Source: Panicum virgatum (lineage: Eukaryota; Streptophyta; Magnoliopsida; Poales; Poaceae). Taken from it: DNA of 64,000 nt. Numbering within the stretch: position 1 is the first letter of the stretch; every line of letters starts with the position of its first letter. The stretch covers positions 13,691,714-13,755,713 of the forward strand of contig NC_053149.1 in the NCBI RefSeq assembly GCF_016808335.1. Reading direction: 5' to 3'. This document shows, piece by piece, positions 18,347 to 29,650 of this stretch. The notes beneath the pieces are model-generated. The model was given only the letters and a program-made list of their open reading frames with translations. It did not search any database and had not been told where the DNA came from. A program made the position numbers and the translations under genes.

Positions 18347-19895
18347 GGCTCTCCGCACTGGATACTCCATCCCGTGCGCTACGGGAGCATGCAGTACCGC
18401 TTTAGGGGAAAAACCGCCGCAGCGGGGGACGGTAAGCCGTCCACCATCGTTGCGGATGAATCTCCGAGCGCTATTCCCAGGGGACGGAGCGGACGGACGG
18501 TAAACGCCACGTCGGCCTTCTCCCGCCGCCGCTCCCAACAGCTCCACTTCACGCCGGCCCGCCACTGCCGCTCGAGGCCAGGGCGAGCAGTGCCGCTCGC
18601 CCGGGGCAGGTGAGAGCTAGCGAGGAGGAGGCGGCGGCGGCCGGCAAGCCCGTCGCCGAGGAGGAAGGAGGGAGTGAGGGAGTGAGGCGGCCGGACCTCC
18701 GCCACCGCGGCCGGCACGCGCGCGAGCTTGAGCTCCGCCGCCGCGGGAGGGGGAGGGAGGGGGGAGGATGGAGGTGCGGGGCGCACCGGAGCCGAGCCGA
18801 GCTCGACACCCACCGGTTCCGTCGACCGAGCACGCCGCCATGGCTGCCGAGGGAGGGGCATCCAGCGCGCGCCCCTGCGTGGTGGCGTCCTCGGCGTCGC
18901 CGTCGCCATGCCTCCCTTACGCGCGCACGCCATGGCCACCTCGTGGGCCTCCGCTCACTGACGTCAGTGCCGGCTGCCGCCACCGCGAACAGGGGATGGC
19001 GGCGGAGGGAGCACCGGCCTGCTCCGCCATGGCCCCGCACACGCACCAGCACCGACCCGCTCTGCCGCGGCCCCGCGCGCGCCGTCGCCGGCCTGCTCCG
19101 CGGACAGGGGAGCGCCGGGGGAGGAAGGCGGCCGGGAGGAAGGGTGCTCCGGTCCGCTGCCACCGGGAGGAAGGGCGCAGAGAGCCGGTCCTCGCACCAC
19201 CGAGGGGCAGAGAGATGGCCCGCCGGATGAGGAGGGAGGGAGGAGGACGGCGCCGCCCGGAGCCGCGGCTGCCGCGCGCGCCCACGGCCGCGCGCCCCAC
19301 CACGGCGGCGCGGCGGAGCTCGAGGATGGGAGCAGGGAGGGGGCAGGGAAGCTGGGGAAAGGGCGACGGAGATGGTGGGGCGCGGAGGAGGCCCTCGCGG
19401 CCGGAGCTCCTCGGCCGCCCGCCATTGCCGCTTGCGACGCGTAGGAGGGGCGCGCCGGCCAGGGCAGAGGTGCGCGCCGGCCCGCGGCCGCGCCACCCCG
19501 TCTCGCCGTGCGCCGTGCGCGGCGGAAGAAGGGCGCGCACCGGCCGCTCGCTGCGAAGGGAGTAGGGGCACGCGTGCTCCTCCGTGCCATGGCCCGCCAC
19601 CGGCCGTGTGGAACCGGCGAGGGAGGAGGACGCCGTAGGGCGGAGGAGAAGGGAGGCGGGCGGAGCAGACGAGGTCTGGGGGGAGAGAGAGACAGGGAAG
19701 AGAGGGAGGGCGCTGGGAATAAAAAAAGACAAAGGAGGCTGACGCGTGGGCCCTATCATGGGTAATTAGTATAGAGAATGTCCGTAGAGTATGAACGAGT
19801 GCGGAGAAACTGAATGTAGAGTAGAGAATATTGATGACTAGGACAGAATATACTTTTTAGAGGATGGATTTAGAGTATGACGGGTGCAGACAGCC
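18347..19895. mobile_element. PIF/Harbinger-like GC-rich non-autonomous element
   Basis: Left end GGCTCTCCGCACTGGATACTC. The right end reversed reads GGCTGTCTGCACCCGTCATAC, giving imperfect inverted ends, and TTA occurs on both sides (18344-18346 and 19896-19898). The 1549-bp interior is very GC-rich with overlapping ORFs on both strands, the longest 340 codons. None shows a recognisable domain. The composition suggests captured 5'-exon or promoter DNA, which is inference only. Confidence 0.6.
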
Positions 19896-19898
19896 TTA

Positions 19899-20149
19899 GA
19901 GAGGCATCATCTGCACTTCTCTCACGATTCACGCCCAACCCAAAGCAAGCTTCCCAGCTATCTAAATTCTAAACAAGAGAGAGAAGTTTTAAAAAAGATT
20001 TTGCTCCCATGATCCCTTTCATGGAGTTTGCACGAATCTTAAAGCATATAATATTTAATTTAATTTTTTGAGTGGGTTTTGTTTGGGCCCGGCCCTACCA
20101 GTGCCCAATTGAGGCCCGATCCAAGCCCAAGATCTAGGTACGACTCCTC
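19899..20149. other. Intergenic between PIF-like element and MULE C
   Basis: About 250 bp with no recognised gene. The last 9 bases, CGACTCCTC (20141-20149), are the left copy of the MULE C target duplication. Confidence 0.6.
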
Positions 20150-20599
20150 AGCGTTTTTTTATTTTTTATATTTTTCAATTTCCTTTTATACAAAAATATA
20201 TTTTTGTTTCCGAAATTTATAGGAATATACCCCGGCCGCCCCGCTGCCGGGCGGCCGGCACTTGGCCGTCCCGCTGCCGGGCGGCAGGGGCTTTTCTGCA
20301 AAAACTTTCGCAGAAAATTTGCGCCCGGGTCCCTGGAGGACCGGTTGCTCGGTAGCGGGGCGGCGGGTCCTGGCCGCCCGCCAGCAGGGTGACCGGCTCC
20401 CCCACCCTTATGTAAAGGTTGGCTAGTCCCCCCACACCTCATTTGCATCACTAAAATTCCAGAAACCAAGAAAAAAGAGGGAGAGCGGCGAAGCCCTGCC
20501 GGATTTTCGAGCCGGCGACTGCAGTTAACCAAAATTCTTCTACGCTTTACAAATAGATTATGTTGTAATTATTTTTGTTGACATAGTAGATTAGCAATC
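20150..20599 (+). repeat. MULE C left TIR
   Basis: Pairs with 24321-25109 minus the MITE. From the end inward: a T/A-rich stretch, blocks of CCGGCCGCC / CCGCTGCCGGGCGG, GGGTCCCTGGAGGACCGG, a degenerate TATA-like word (TTATGTAAA near 20409), then a leader with GCGGCGAAGCCCTGCCGG. The TATA position is intact in the other TIR (TTATATAA), so this side's promoter may be weakened. Confidence 0.85.
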
Positions 20600-20661
20600 A
20601 GTTTGTGATACAGTACATTAGCAATCTGATTGCGCACTTGTGATTGCCAGAGCTCAACACC

Positions 20662-21268
20662 ATGGCTTCCTCAGGATCCACCTACATTCCACGGAGTAAG
20701 GTGAGGGAAACAGTCCCCCAAGGAGTCCAGATGTCTATGTGCTTTTGCGGATCCTTGTGCAAGCTAATGAAATCCAGAGTTTTGGGGGACGACTTTGGCA
20801 TGAGGTTCTTCGTGATCGAGAATTACGAGTATGATCCGCCCAAGCATTACGGCAAAGATCGAGCAAAGGTACTACAAAACACTATCAGAGTTTGCCACTT
20901 TCGGATCTGGTAATAACTTCTAACATGATTTGGGGGAAAGACTCCACCGCCTCTATGTGATTTCGTGCAGTGGTTAGACACCAAGCAATCTCAGCAGGAT
21001 AAGGAGCATGTTGAGCGTCAAGCAAAGTGGGCTGCACAAAGGTGGCAACGAATGCTGCATGAAGAACAGATGGAGGAGAAGCACAAGAAAGATCAGGAAG
21101 AGATTCAGAAGAGGATTGCAGATTCAGAAGAGGATTGCAGAAGTAGAACGTCAGAAGCCAGAGGAACGTGAAGCTGACAGGGAGAGGAAGCGAGAGAGGG
21201 CCCGTCGTGCTAACGAAGCAGGGCCTGAAGCTATTAGGAAGGGAAAATATCCCAGGTGCACTCAGTAA
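20662..21268 (+). pseudogene. GRF-type zinc-finger / coiled-coil gene of MULE C
   Basis: Exon 1 is 20662-20868 (69 codons, ATG to a GT donor). Exon 2 is 20971-21268 after a GCAG acceptor, ending ...RCTQ-stop. Exon 1 encodes a short domain with MCFCGSLCK and RFFVIENYEYDPPK. It resembles a GRF zinc finger (CxCG...C...RFF.C); in MULEs A and B the last ligand is Cys (CENYEYDPPK), here it is Ile. Exon 2 is a charged coiled coil rich in Glu, Lys and Arg. A 19-bp exact tandem duplication (21103-21121 and 21122-21140) shifts the frame inside exon 2. Function is unknown; it lies where MuDR-type elements carry an accessory gene. Confidence 0.7.
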
Positions 21269-21734
21269 AGCACCATTATGTAATCCCGGCATTTTATATT
21301 TCCTAAGGCATGTCAGGTTTAGTCACAACACGAGATTACCGTGTTGCACATGTCACTGTTTTTCATTGTTAAAGTACCTAGTTTACAACAAAGGTCTCAG
21401 CGTTATTTACCGTAGTAGTACGAACGCCTTAGGCTTCTGATTTGTAACCGTAGCATTGTTTACAAAATTGTATTGCAAGCCGGGAATTTATGGTTCGTAA
21501 CCTACTTTATCTTTCTATTTTCAGTACACTACATTCAGTGAGCAATCTAATTCAAGCAACCTACACATGTAGAACTGCAACCAAGAAATCTTACTACACA
21601 AATACCTTTGTATTGTTACATGCTACGATCTGGTTCAAATACATATCCATACATAACGGAATGTAATTGTCACATATAGGTTGGAATACATATACATACA
21701 TCTGGTTCAAATACGTATCCATACATAACGAAAT

Positions 21735-24295
21735 CTACACGCGACGGGCTCCAAAATTCGGAGGCAATCCATCGGTGGGATTCCCAGAAAGTTCAACCTC
21801 GGCACCAGCATTATCTTCATGTATTTTAGGGCACTTCTTGTAAGTGTGACCGTCTGCTCCACACAGGTTGCATCGTTTTTTCTTCTTTCCTGCCTCAGAC
21901 TCATCCATTCCGTTACGGATACGAAGTGTCTGCCGTCGACCTACCCCTCTCCTAGCATCTGGATTGAGAATGTACATTGGAGGGATATTTGGTGTAGTGA
22001 ATGATCCCAGACTGCATATGCCATATATCTCATGGCCCAAGTGTGCACAACGGTTTCTTTTCTGTAATTTTCAGAAACAAAAACCCCAGGTTCCAACCCA
22101 GATTCTGAACATACCGCAATGACATGGGAGCATGGTAAGTGAAGAAGTTGTGGCTTCTTGCATCTGCAAAACACCTTGCCTTCCGGTGTTATCAAGCAAT
22201 CCTGAACCACCCTTTGTCTGCGGACACCCTGACATGTCCTGTCCTTGCATAAAACCTCAAACCTTTGATCCTTTGTGCCCATGGAGACCACTCAGTGATA
22301 TTGAGTCTTTTCAATTTTTTCTTTCATGTATTTAGTGACCATATTAAAAAAATCACTCGTAGATCATTAAGTAAGACAGCAGCTGCCTGGCACCCGTACA
22401 TGATGAACTCAACTATGTCAACAAGAGGAAATCCACGAACATGACGTATTACCATGTTGTAACACTCTGCGTGGTTGGTTGTCTCGATCCCATATCGACG
22501 CCCACCAGTGTCGTATAGAATTGACAACTTCTCCTTAGGTGCATCCTTGATCCACTGTGTGAAAGGTCTGCCACCTGAACGTCTACGGCTGGAGGTTGAG
22601 GCATGTTCCTTTAGCAACTCGGCGCACATGTTATCTAGCACCTGCCACAAAGCATCGAACTTCCGCTGCTGATTCTGAGTGCACAACCTCTTGAACAAAT
22701 TCATAAGTTCCTTATTCTTGAAGCGCTCATAAAAGTTTGGACCCATATGCCTTATGCACCACCTACTCACAACATCTGGCCATAGAGGAGGTTGTCCTCG
22801 ACTTCCTTCATGTAGTTGCCTTATTGCTGCTAGAAGACCTGTATGCCTGTCACTGATGAGGCAAACATCAGGCATTGCAGCAACAACGTGAATCTTCACA
22901 CGTTCAAGGAACCAGTACCAGCTCTCTGTGTTTTCATTCTCAACAAAAGCAAATGCGATGGGAACCACCTGTTTGTTGCAATCAACTCCAATCACTATCA
23001 GTATTGTCCCATTATATCTACCTGTCAAGAATGTGCCGTTGATACACAGAACATGAAAATAATACATAAATGCCCTCACACATGCACTAAGGCAGAAGAA
23101 AGCACGAATCAGAAATCCAGGTCCCCCATACAAATTCGGTACAATGTAGTTATCAGTCGCGCTTCCAGGATTTCTCTGCACAATTGCTGACAGCATGTGA
23201 GGCAGGTTATTATATGATGCCTCATATGTGCCGAACCTCATCTCAAACACTTTTTGTTTTGCCAGCCAAACCTTTGCACAACTGATTTTGTATTGAAAAC
23301 GGTCGTCTATGTCCCTAATTATCAATTTTGGCTCATAATCAATTTTGTCGAGAATCACCCCATACATCTTCTTGGCCACGAAAGTGGATGTGATGTTACG
23401 GTGGTTTTGCGCAACAGCAGTTAATCTGCATGTATGTGGTGTAACAATTGAACACTCCCAGTGTGTCTTGTACTTGCCCTTATAGGCATGTACTCGCCAT
23501 GTACAATTATCATTAATACACTTCACCTCATATTCTTTGCTGTTAGACTTCACAACTCTGAATTCCTTCCTCAACGATATAGCCCAAAGCTTCACAGCAT
23601 CCTTCACAGCTTCAATGCTATGATACTTTGTCCCCTGCACAACCTCATTCTCTCTATATTCGTACTCATTACCCCTAATATTCTGTATCACTGGATTTTT
23701 AAAACCCTTGTCTCGTCATTAACCTAGCAACGGGTAGTCCTCATCGTCTGATGAGTCCCCACATTCTTCCATCATTCGAGCCTCCTGGTCTTTATTCTCT
23801 ACAGCTTTCACTATTCCAGGTATCCGCTCCTCCTCATCTGCTAAATCTTGCGGCTCAGGTTGAATGACATGCACGTTCTGATATTCTTTTTCTCCTATCT
23901 GATCAGTTATACCTTGTGGCTTAGATTCTATGACATGCATGTTTTGATCTTCATTTTCTTGTTCCACAGCTTGGTTCATATGAGATGATGTACTTGTTGA
24001 CCCTTCACGAAAATGAGCTGCCTTCTGGTGAATCTGAATTAGCATTGTAAGAGGCCACCCGCGGTCAAGAGCTGCTTGCATGTAAGTCCGCAATTCTTCG
24101 GTATTTGTTAAAATGGGTCTTTGAATTCACATTGAATATCTCGTGAATGCATTTGCGTATGGAACCAAAACTCCTCTATAAGGGTTTATTTATTCCGCAC
24201 TCTCTGCATTTAAAAGCTAATAGATTTACTCCATCCGCATCATGACAAATATAGTAGTCACCATAATGAACTTAAAAACGAAGTTTGCTCGACAT
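21735..24295 (-). pseudogene. MURA-like MULE transposase of element C, decayed
   Basis: Starts at ATG 24295-24293 beside the right TIR and runs inward. In order it has an acidic N-terminal domain, the MULE DDE core with CINGTFLTGRY and LISDRHTGLL, a SWIM zinc finger (FCRCKK...HLPCSHVIAVC) and a C-terminal CCHC knuckle (CNLCGADGHTYKKC). Lesions: TAA at codon 8, at least one frameshift before 24093, two stops in a row after PLLG near 23719, and frameshifts near 22320 and 22040. The first catalytic Asp (DGTFL in element B) is Asn here (23038-23040). It therefore cannot encode an active enzyme as it stands. Confidence 0.85.
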
Positions 24296-24320
24296 ATCTG
24301 GCCACACAATAATGATATTA

Positions 24321-25109
24321 AACTGTTTGCTAATCTACTGTGTCAACAAAAATAATTACAACATAATCTATTTGTAAAGCGTAGAAGAATTTTGGTTACC
24401 TAAAGTCGCCGGCTCGAAAATCCGGCAGGGCTTCGCCGCTCTCCCTTTCTTTTCTTGGTTTCTGGAATTTTAGGCCCTGTTTAGTTCACACCCCGTAAAC
24501 GCAAAAAAGCTGTAAACGCAAAATTTTGCAAAGGAATCTTGCTAATTTGAAGTACTAAATGAAGTCTATTTACAAAACTTTTTACATGGTTGGGCTGTAA
24601 ATCGCGAGACGAATCTAATGAGCCTACTAAATTCATGATTTGCAACAGTGATGCTACAGTAACCATCCGCTAATTATTGATTAATCATGGATTAATTAGC
24701 ATCATTAGATTCGTCTCGCGATTTACAACCCATCTGTGCAAAAAGTTTTGTAAATAGACTTCATTTAGTACTTCAAATTGGCAAGATTCTCACACAAAAA
24801 AAATTTACGTTTACATGTAAAACGAACTAAACAGGGCCTTAGTGATGCAAATGAGGGGTGGGGGACCAGTCAACTCTTATATAAGGGTGGGGGAGCCGGT
24901 CACTCTGCTGGCGGGCGGCCAGGACCGCCGCCCCACTTCCGGGCGACCGGTCCTCCAGGGACCCGGGTGCAAATTTTCTGTGAAAGTTTTTGCAGAAAAG
25001 CCCCTGCCGGCCACCTAGCAGCGGGGTATATTTCTGTAAATTTAGAAAACAAAAATATATTTTTTTTTGTAAAAAACGAAATTGAAAAATATAAAAATAA
25101 AAAAACCGC
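24321..25109 (-). repeat. MULE C right TIR (interrupted by MITE)
   Basis: Inverse copy of 20150-20599. It carries an intact palindromic TATA element TTATATAA at 24877-24884, oriented to drive the transposase. The MITE 24473-24838 separates this TATA box from the transposase start, so it lies within the presumed 5' leader. Confidence 0.85.
24473..24838. mobile_element. Tourist (PIF/Harbinger) MITE with TTA TSD
   Basis: A 366-bp element with perfect terminal words GGCCCTGTTTAGTT and its inverse AACTAAACAGGGCC. TTA is duplicated at 24470-24472 and 24839-24841. The interior forms a near palindrome around GATTCGTCTCGCGATTTAC. Its insertion post-dates MULE C because the TIR reads through once it is removed. 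Confidence 0.93.
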
Positions 25110-25118
25110 CGACTCCTC

Positions 25119-26640
25119 CTCCCCACCCCAGTCCGTCCGCTACCTCTGTTCACCATTTTTCTGTCGCCGAGTGAGGTCGGCGGTCGGCGGCGCCTACCTC
25201 GCGCCTCCTGCTGCTCCGATCCATGTACGCAGGCTCCTTCCGATCCCACTCCATCCGCTGCCCCTGTTGTTTGTTCCCAATTTTTCCCGCGCCGTGTGAG
25301 GTCGGACGGCCGTTGGTGGCGGCTGCTCCCTCTCCCGACATCGGGATTTCAGGTCCTGGCTGATAGGTCCTCCACCCGTGCTCTGGTGACCGAGGCCACT
25401 GCGGCACCCCCGAATCATTGGCATTGGCAGCGGAGGCTCACTTCCAGTAGGCTGAACAGAGAGAGGGTGCACGACTTGGCGACAGTGTTCCACGGCAGAT
25501 GCGCAATTTGGGCATTTATCCATTCCCTTGTTCTCATCCCATTATGCTCTGATTCAAAGTGTATTTTTGTGGATTGGTTTATGTCCACAGGGTGCAAGTT
25601 ACTCCTGTTAATCGGCTCCGTCAACCGCGTCCAGGGCCGGCGCACGCGGGAGCTACGAAATTCGTACACTTCGTCGGCACCTGCAACGCTAGCATCCACT
25701 GCGGCCTCGACGGCGAGGAGGAGGACTTCGACACGCTGACCGCCACATGCCCGCACCCCCGTCCGCGAACTCTGCAGTAGCACACGCGTCATCGCCATTC
25801 CATTTTCGTCCAAGGTCACATCACTTCCAGGCGACGGCTTACCATGGCAGCGGCGCAATCCGGGTTCATATCCCCTGTCATCATCCCTCATCCTCAATCC
25901 TCAATGGCATTGCAGGGTTTTTTTTTTTGATGGTAACACCGGGGGGACGATGAGTCCCCACCTGAATGAGCTTTCATTGATGCCGGGATGATCCGGTGAT
26001 GAAAGGGGTTGTGCATGGCGCACTTACAGGCAGGCAGAACTGCAGATGTGTACAAAGAGAGAACAAGAGCAAGGTGGTGTATATTACATAGTAAACAAGG
26101 TACTCCAGTAGTCGGCGTGTCGCTGTTGTGAAGCCGGCAGGCGACAACGCCAGGTTTGGGTTGATACGAATCTTACATTGTTTTTCAGTAAACCAAGTTA
26201 ATCTTTGTTATATTATGATGCTCGTTGCTATGAGCTGTCATTTAAAATCAAGATAATAAGGTATTTTAATTTGTAGACCTGCTTATTTTATCAGAGGTTT
26301 ACAAATTGGCTCAACTGGTAACAAAACATAGACATAGTAACTACGACCAAATAAGAAAAGAATAAGATGGAATTGGGCTTGAATAACTCCTGTTAGTATA
26401 TTTATTGGGTGTTGCATTATTTCTCAGTCCAATTGCAAGTGCCATCACCAAGTACATAATTGTGTAATACTGAAAAGTCATACCTACCTGCATAAAGTGA
26501 AAAAATATTGGGTGTTGCAAGTATTTCTTAGTCCAATTGGAAGTACCCCTATTTCATTTTTGCAAAGCTGTCCCTCTTTCTATTTCTCTTGTATATTCAG
26601 GAGCATGTCCTTGCTGTACATAATTTAGGTTTAATTCTTG
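25119..26640 (+). other. GC-rich possible 5' exon region and spacer
   Basis: 25119-25800 is GC-rich, with CTCC/CACC-rich leader-like sequence and plausible but unproven splice sites. ORFs overlap on both strands and none shows a known domain. It may be the 5' part of the zinc-knuckle gene scraps further right, which is inference. 25920-26130 starts with a T run and a GGGGGGACGATGAGTCCCC palindromic patch, possibly an old repeat. Nothing is recognised from 26130 to 26640. Confidence 0.3.
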
Positions 26641-26721
26641 CTACATGGGAAATGTTTTTTTTTTTCTGAATGAGAAATGCTTTTACAAGCTTATTAAGAT
26701 TAGATGCCTGCTATTGTACAG

Positions 26722-26940
26722 GAGTAAAGTTGGAGATGAGGAGGAATTGGACTTTTATCTTGAGCCCATTGAAGATACATGTTGTCAGATCGAAATCCAT
26801 CATCAGAGGTATAAATATGACCGAAACAAATATTGACTTTTAGTATTTGCTGTTCATATGTTAACTAAAATTTTATATATCCAACTAAGTGTGGTACATG
26901 TGGCAAAGGAGGTCATAATAGGAGCAGATGCTCGTGGACA
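26722..26940 (+). pseudogene. Two exon-like pieces ending in a CCHC zinc knuckle
   Basis: Exon-like piece 26722-26808 follows a TGTACAG acceptor and ends at a GT donor; it reads SKVGDEEELDFYLEPIE in one frame. The second piece, about 26881-26940, encodes KCGTCGKGGHNRSRC, a CX2CX4HX4C knuckle at 26890-26931, and is followed by GTAAGC. Such knuckles end many MULE-transposase-like and FAR1-like proteins. No upstream domain is visible, so this is a fragment of unknown parentage. Confidence 0.4.
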
Positions 26941-27088
26941 GTAAGCAAATTTGAATATCTTTGTAGTAATTATGCAGTCTATTTTTGTGTTGTAGTGCTA
27001 CCGATTCTTTTTTATTTGTAGGCTCCATAAAACCCCAAGGTATTAGATGTCTGTTTGGACTGAATCGGTGGTCCAATTTCTTTTTATT

Positions 27089-27436
27089 AGGTACTCATAT
27101 GGCGTCCAAAGTTGTGACTGCACAATGCAAATATTCTCTTACTGCATATCATGGCTTCCTGCTTCTTACTCATATTATCTACTTCACTCGATACATGCAG
27201 GGAATTTAAACAGATCTGCACCTGCAAACATGGCCCCTGCTGGAGTGTTTGAATTGCTTTACTGGACTGTTGGGACTTCTGGCTTTGCTATTACATCCTG
27301 AAGTTTATATGTTGTTACTTGTGAAATTTGATCAAGCGTGTTTTGCTTGAAAAAATGATATAAACCTTTGATTTTAGTTGAGTATCTCTCTTCTAAAGCC
27401 ATGAGCTGTAAAGTCTGAAATTGTGCCATTTAGATG
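27089..27436 (+). repeat. Inverted duplication, left arm
   Basis: Matches the reverse strand of about 30167-30535. Shared words include TCTCTTACTGCATATCATGG, CTTGTGAAATTTGATC, TTTAGTTGAGTATCTCTCTT and TGTGCCATTTAGAT, with small indels. The similarity looks like roughly 80-85% by eye. It lies directly downstream of the zinc-knuckle pieces and may be the 3' region of a duplicated gene. Confidence 0.7.
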
Positions 27437-28322
27437 GACAAACATTATACAAACAAAATGATATGTGTTTACTACCATTTTTACTTGGAAATACTCAATC
27501 GACATGGGCACCTCTACACTAGCAAAGAGGAAGTGACACAGAGGAGCTAAGCCAGTGGGCACTCATCTCCGTCATCATCATGTAATCATTCTAGTTCCTG
27601 CCCACATCAAGATCTGCGGAGTTCAATCAGGGATAAACTGATCTTCTTCCCTTTGTAGCTTCACCCTCAAGAGTTTCAGTTTCTAACTTTCCATGTTTAC
27701 GTTCACAGGTTGCTTGTTTCTAGTGGAGGAAGAAGTTTTTGGAGCAAATTCCTACCAGTGTCTCTGTTCGCTGCTGGATCAGGCCAATTTCAAGTTCCGT
27801 AGTGACGTTTAATGCAGAAGCATATATCTGATGTCCGAGTGTTGGAATGCAGAGAGCAGAGAACGGGCGACCCATTTTATGCATCCATGTCTCCCGATTG
27901 TCATCTCAAGAAAAAAAAACGGCTGTTTTTCAGCAGTCTTAATTTGTATCAAGCTATCAGATTTATTTGCAATTTTGACCAGCATATCTATAAAGAATGG
28001 TCCTATTTGATGGTGAATTCTGTTATTAGTATAAGAATTTCAATAGTAAGAAATAAGAAGCCGTCACAATAATAATTGCTTTCCGTATTATTTATATGTA
28101 AGTATCTATCAGTCATGACAACTGAAGCGTACAGCCTACAGCTAATGTGTGTATCTATGTCTATGATAACTGACAACTGAATTTTGAGCCTAACTATAAG
28201 AAACTGAAGAAAAAAAGTTCATGTGAACTGTAAAAAGGGAAATACAAGGAACACTCTGTCAAAGCTAAGTGTTTGTAGAAAAGAAGACCATATTCCTTTT
28301 ACAAAGAGCAGAACGCGTATAC
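27437..28322. other. No gene recognised
   Basis: AT-rich sequence with short ORFs only. It would contain downstream GH1 exons if the gene were intact, but none was found on the minus strand. Confidence 0.4.
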
Positions 28323-28413
28323 CTTAGTGCAGTGACGGTGCTGCCAATGTAGCCACTCAAGTACTCTACTCTCTTATGGTCCTCAATTGAGTCATTGAAC
28401 AACGCACCATATC
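28323..28413 (-). pseudogene. Orphan exon of a GH1 beta-glucosidase
   Basis: A 91-bp minus-strand segment bounded by a TTTATTCAG acceptor and an AAG|GTATAC donor. It encodes GYGALFNDSIEDHK and RVEYLSGYIGSTVTALR. This matches the family-1 glycosidase exon that follows the catalytic ENG motif and precedes the WSFLD motif. No other GH1 exon was recognised in the 4 kb either side, so it is an isolated fragment, either captured or left by decay. Assignment is by motif memory only. Confidence 0.6.
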
Positions 28414-29043
28414 CTGAATAAAATGAAAAGCAAACAAGAATTAGTTCTACAAAAGCACCAATTAGGTGACTAGAGCCAATTCAATGACTCTGTTTGGTTA
28501 CAGAATGTGCAGATCAGGGTCTAACTTAAAATGCTGGGCAGTTCAGTTCAGAAAAAACCTGACCAGAGGGTGAATCATTGCCATTTATGATAAGCTACAT
28601 GGACCAGATAAAAAGCTAGCAATTCTATGATTTTTAGATTCGCATGACCTATATTTCCATGGTTCACTTACACTATATGTCGCAGACAAATTTTCGGACA
28701 TTATAATGACACAAGCTTAACATTTGATGTGGTCAAATAATTTTGTTTGGTACCCACAAACAGTGGGTGTATTTATGAATTTCAATGATGCATGTTATTT
28801 GTCTGACTCTGTTTGCCTGCTCCCTATGCATATTACTGTGGCGAAACAATTTGGTTTGGTACAAAAACAGTGGTGCTCCATGATGCATATTAGTTGTTAG
28901 CACCACCAGTATGAACTTGAATCAGCTATTGCTTCAGTTAAGCTATTACTGAGGGTTGATCTAGAGAGTCCAACATTATGCATGCAGAGAAGACCAAGAT
29001 GGAGCTGTGCAATGAGGAGTGCACAACTGAGCTGGATGATGCT

Positions 29044-29650
29044 TGTTGGGGGAGCCACCTTCGGTAACTGTGCGAAGGCACTAGGACCCGAAGACAGAGG
29101 ACGAGACGATCGTGCGCGCTGGCCGAGCGAAGCTTCCTCGACGAAGGTCCCAGACCGAAGACTCCAAATCTGGGATTAAGGATCGACCCCTGTCCGGCAT
29201 GAAGGCGAAGGGGAGACAGCGAAGGCCCAAGAGCGAAGGGTGACCGAGCGAAGGAGGAATGAAGGACTTGAATGGCGAAGACCAAGCCCGAAGTCCTGGT
29301 TGAAGACGTTCGGTGACGAAGGTCCCAGAGTTATGCGGAGGCCCACCTGTCGGCCCAGCTGTAATCCATTAGTTGTCTGTAAATGCGATATTACCTGGGA
29401 ACCCATGGAATATTCTGTAATTGTAGCAGTTGGAGGGCAGTACGGGAATTTATGCCCGCGGTTAGTTGAGCCGCTCGCTATAAATACCCCCCGTAACTAC
29501 TGGTGATGGGACATTGAATATAGGGCAATTACGCCTTTGCTTTGATTTTCGTGCCGTTATTCTGGTTGTGACCGTCTTCTCGAGGCTTCGCCCTTGACTA
29601 ACCGAACTATTGTCATACTCCTTTATTCCGAAGGGTGTCCTTCACCAACA
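29044..29650. mobile_element. Solo LTR, 607 bp, perfect 5-bp TSD
   Basis: Starts TGTTGGGGGAGCCACCTTCG and ends TCCTTCACCAACA. Flanking ATGCT pentamers are at 29039-29043 and 29651-29655. The inside is marked by many CGAAG/GAAGG words and a TATAAATA box near 29480, so the LTR reads on the plus strand. No internal retroelement genes are present. Confidence 0.9.

Larger units (their letters stand above)
20150..25109. mobile_element. MULE 'C': transposase plus GRF zinc-finger gene
   Basis: A 4.96-kb Mutator-like element. The flanking duplications CGACTCCTC are at 20141-20149 and 25110-25118. The ends read (A)GCGTTTTTTT and, reversed from the right, GCGGTTTTTTT. The TIRs are about 450 bp long. 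Two genes run inward and converge: a GRF-type zinc-finger/coiled-coil gene from the left and a MURA-like transposase from the right. A 366-bp MITE (24473-24838) interrupts the right TIR. It is related in gene content and layout to MULEs A and B but lacks the PMD gene and the second GRF gene. Confidence 0.88.

Noticed and set aside
18549..19571. 340-codon minus-strand ORF in GC-rich DNA
   Set aside because: Equally long frames occur on the other strand, the residues are low-complexity Arg/Pro/Ala/Ser, there is no domain, and it lies wholly inside a PIF-like element.
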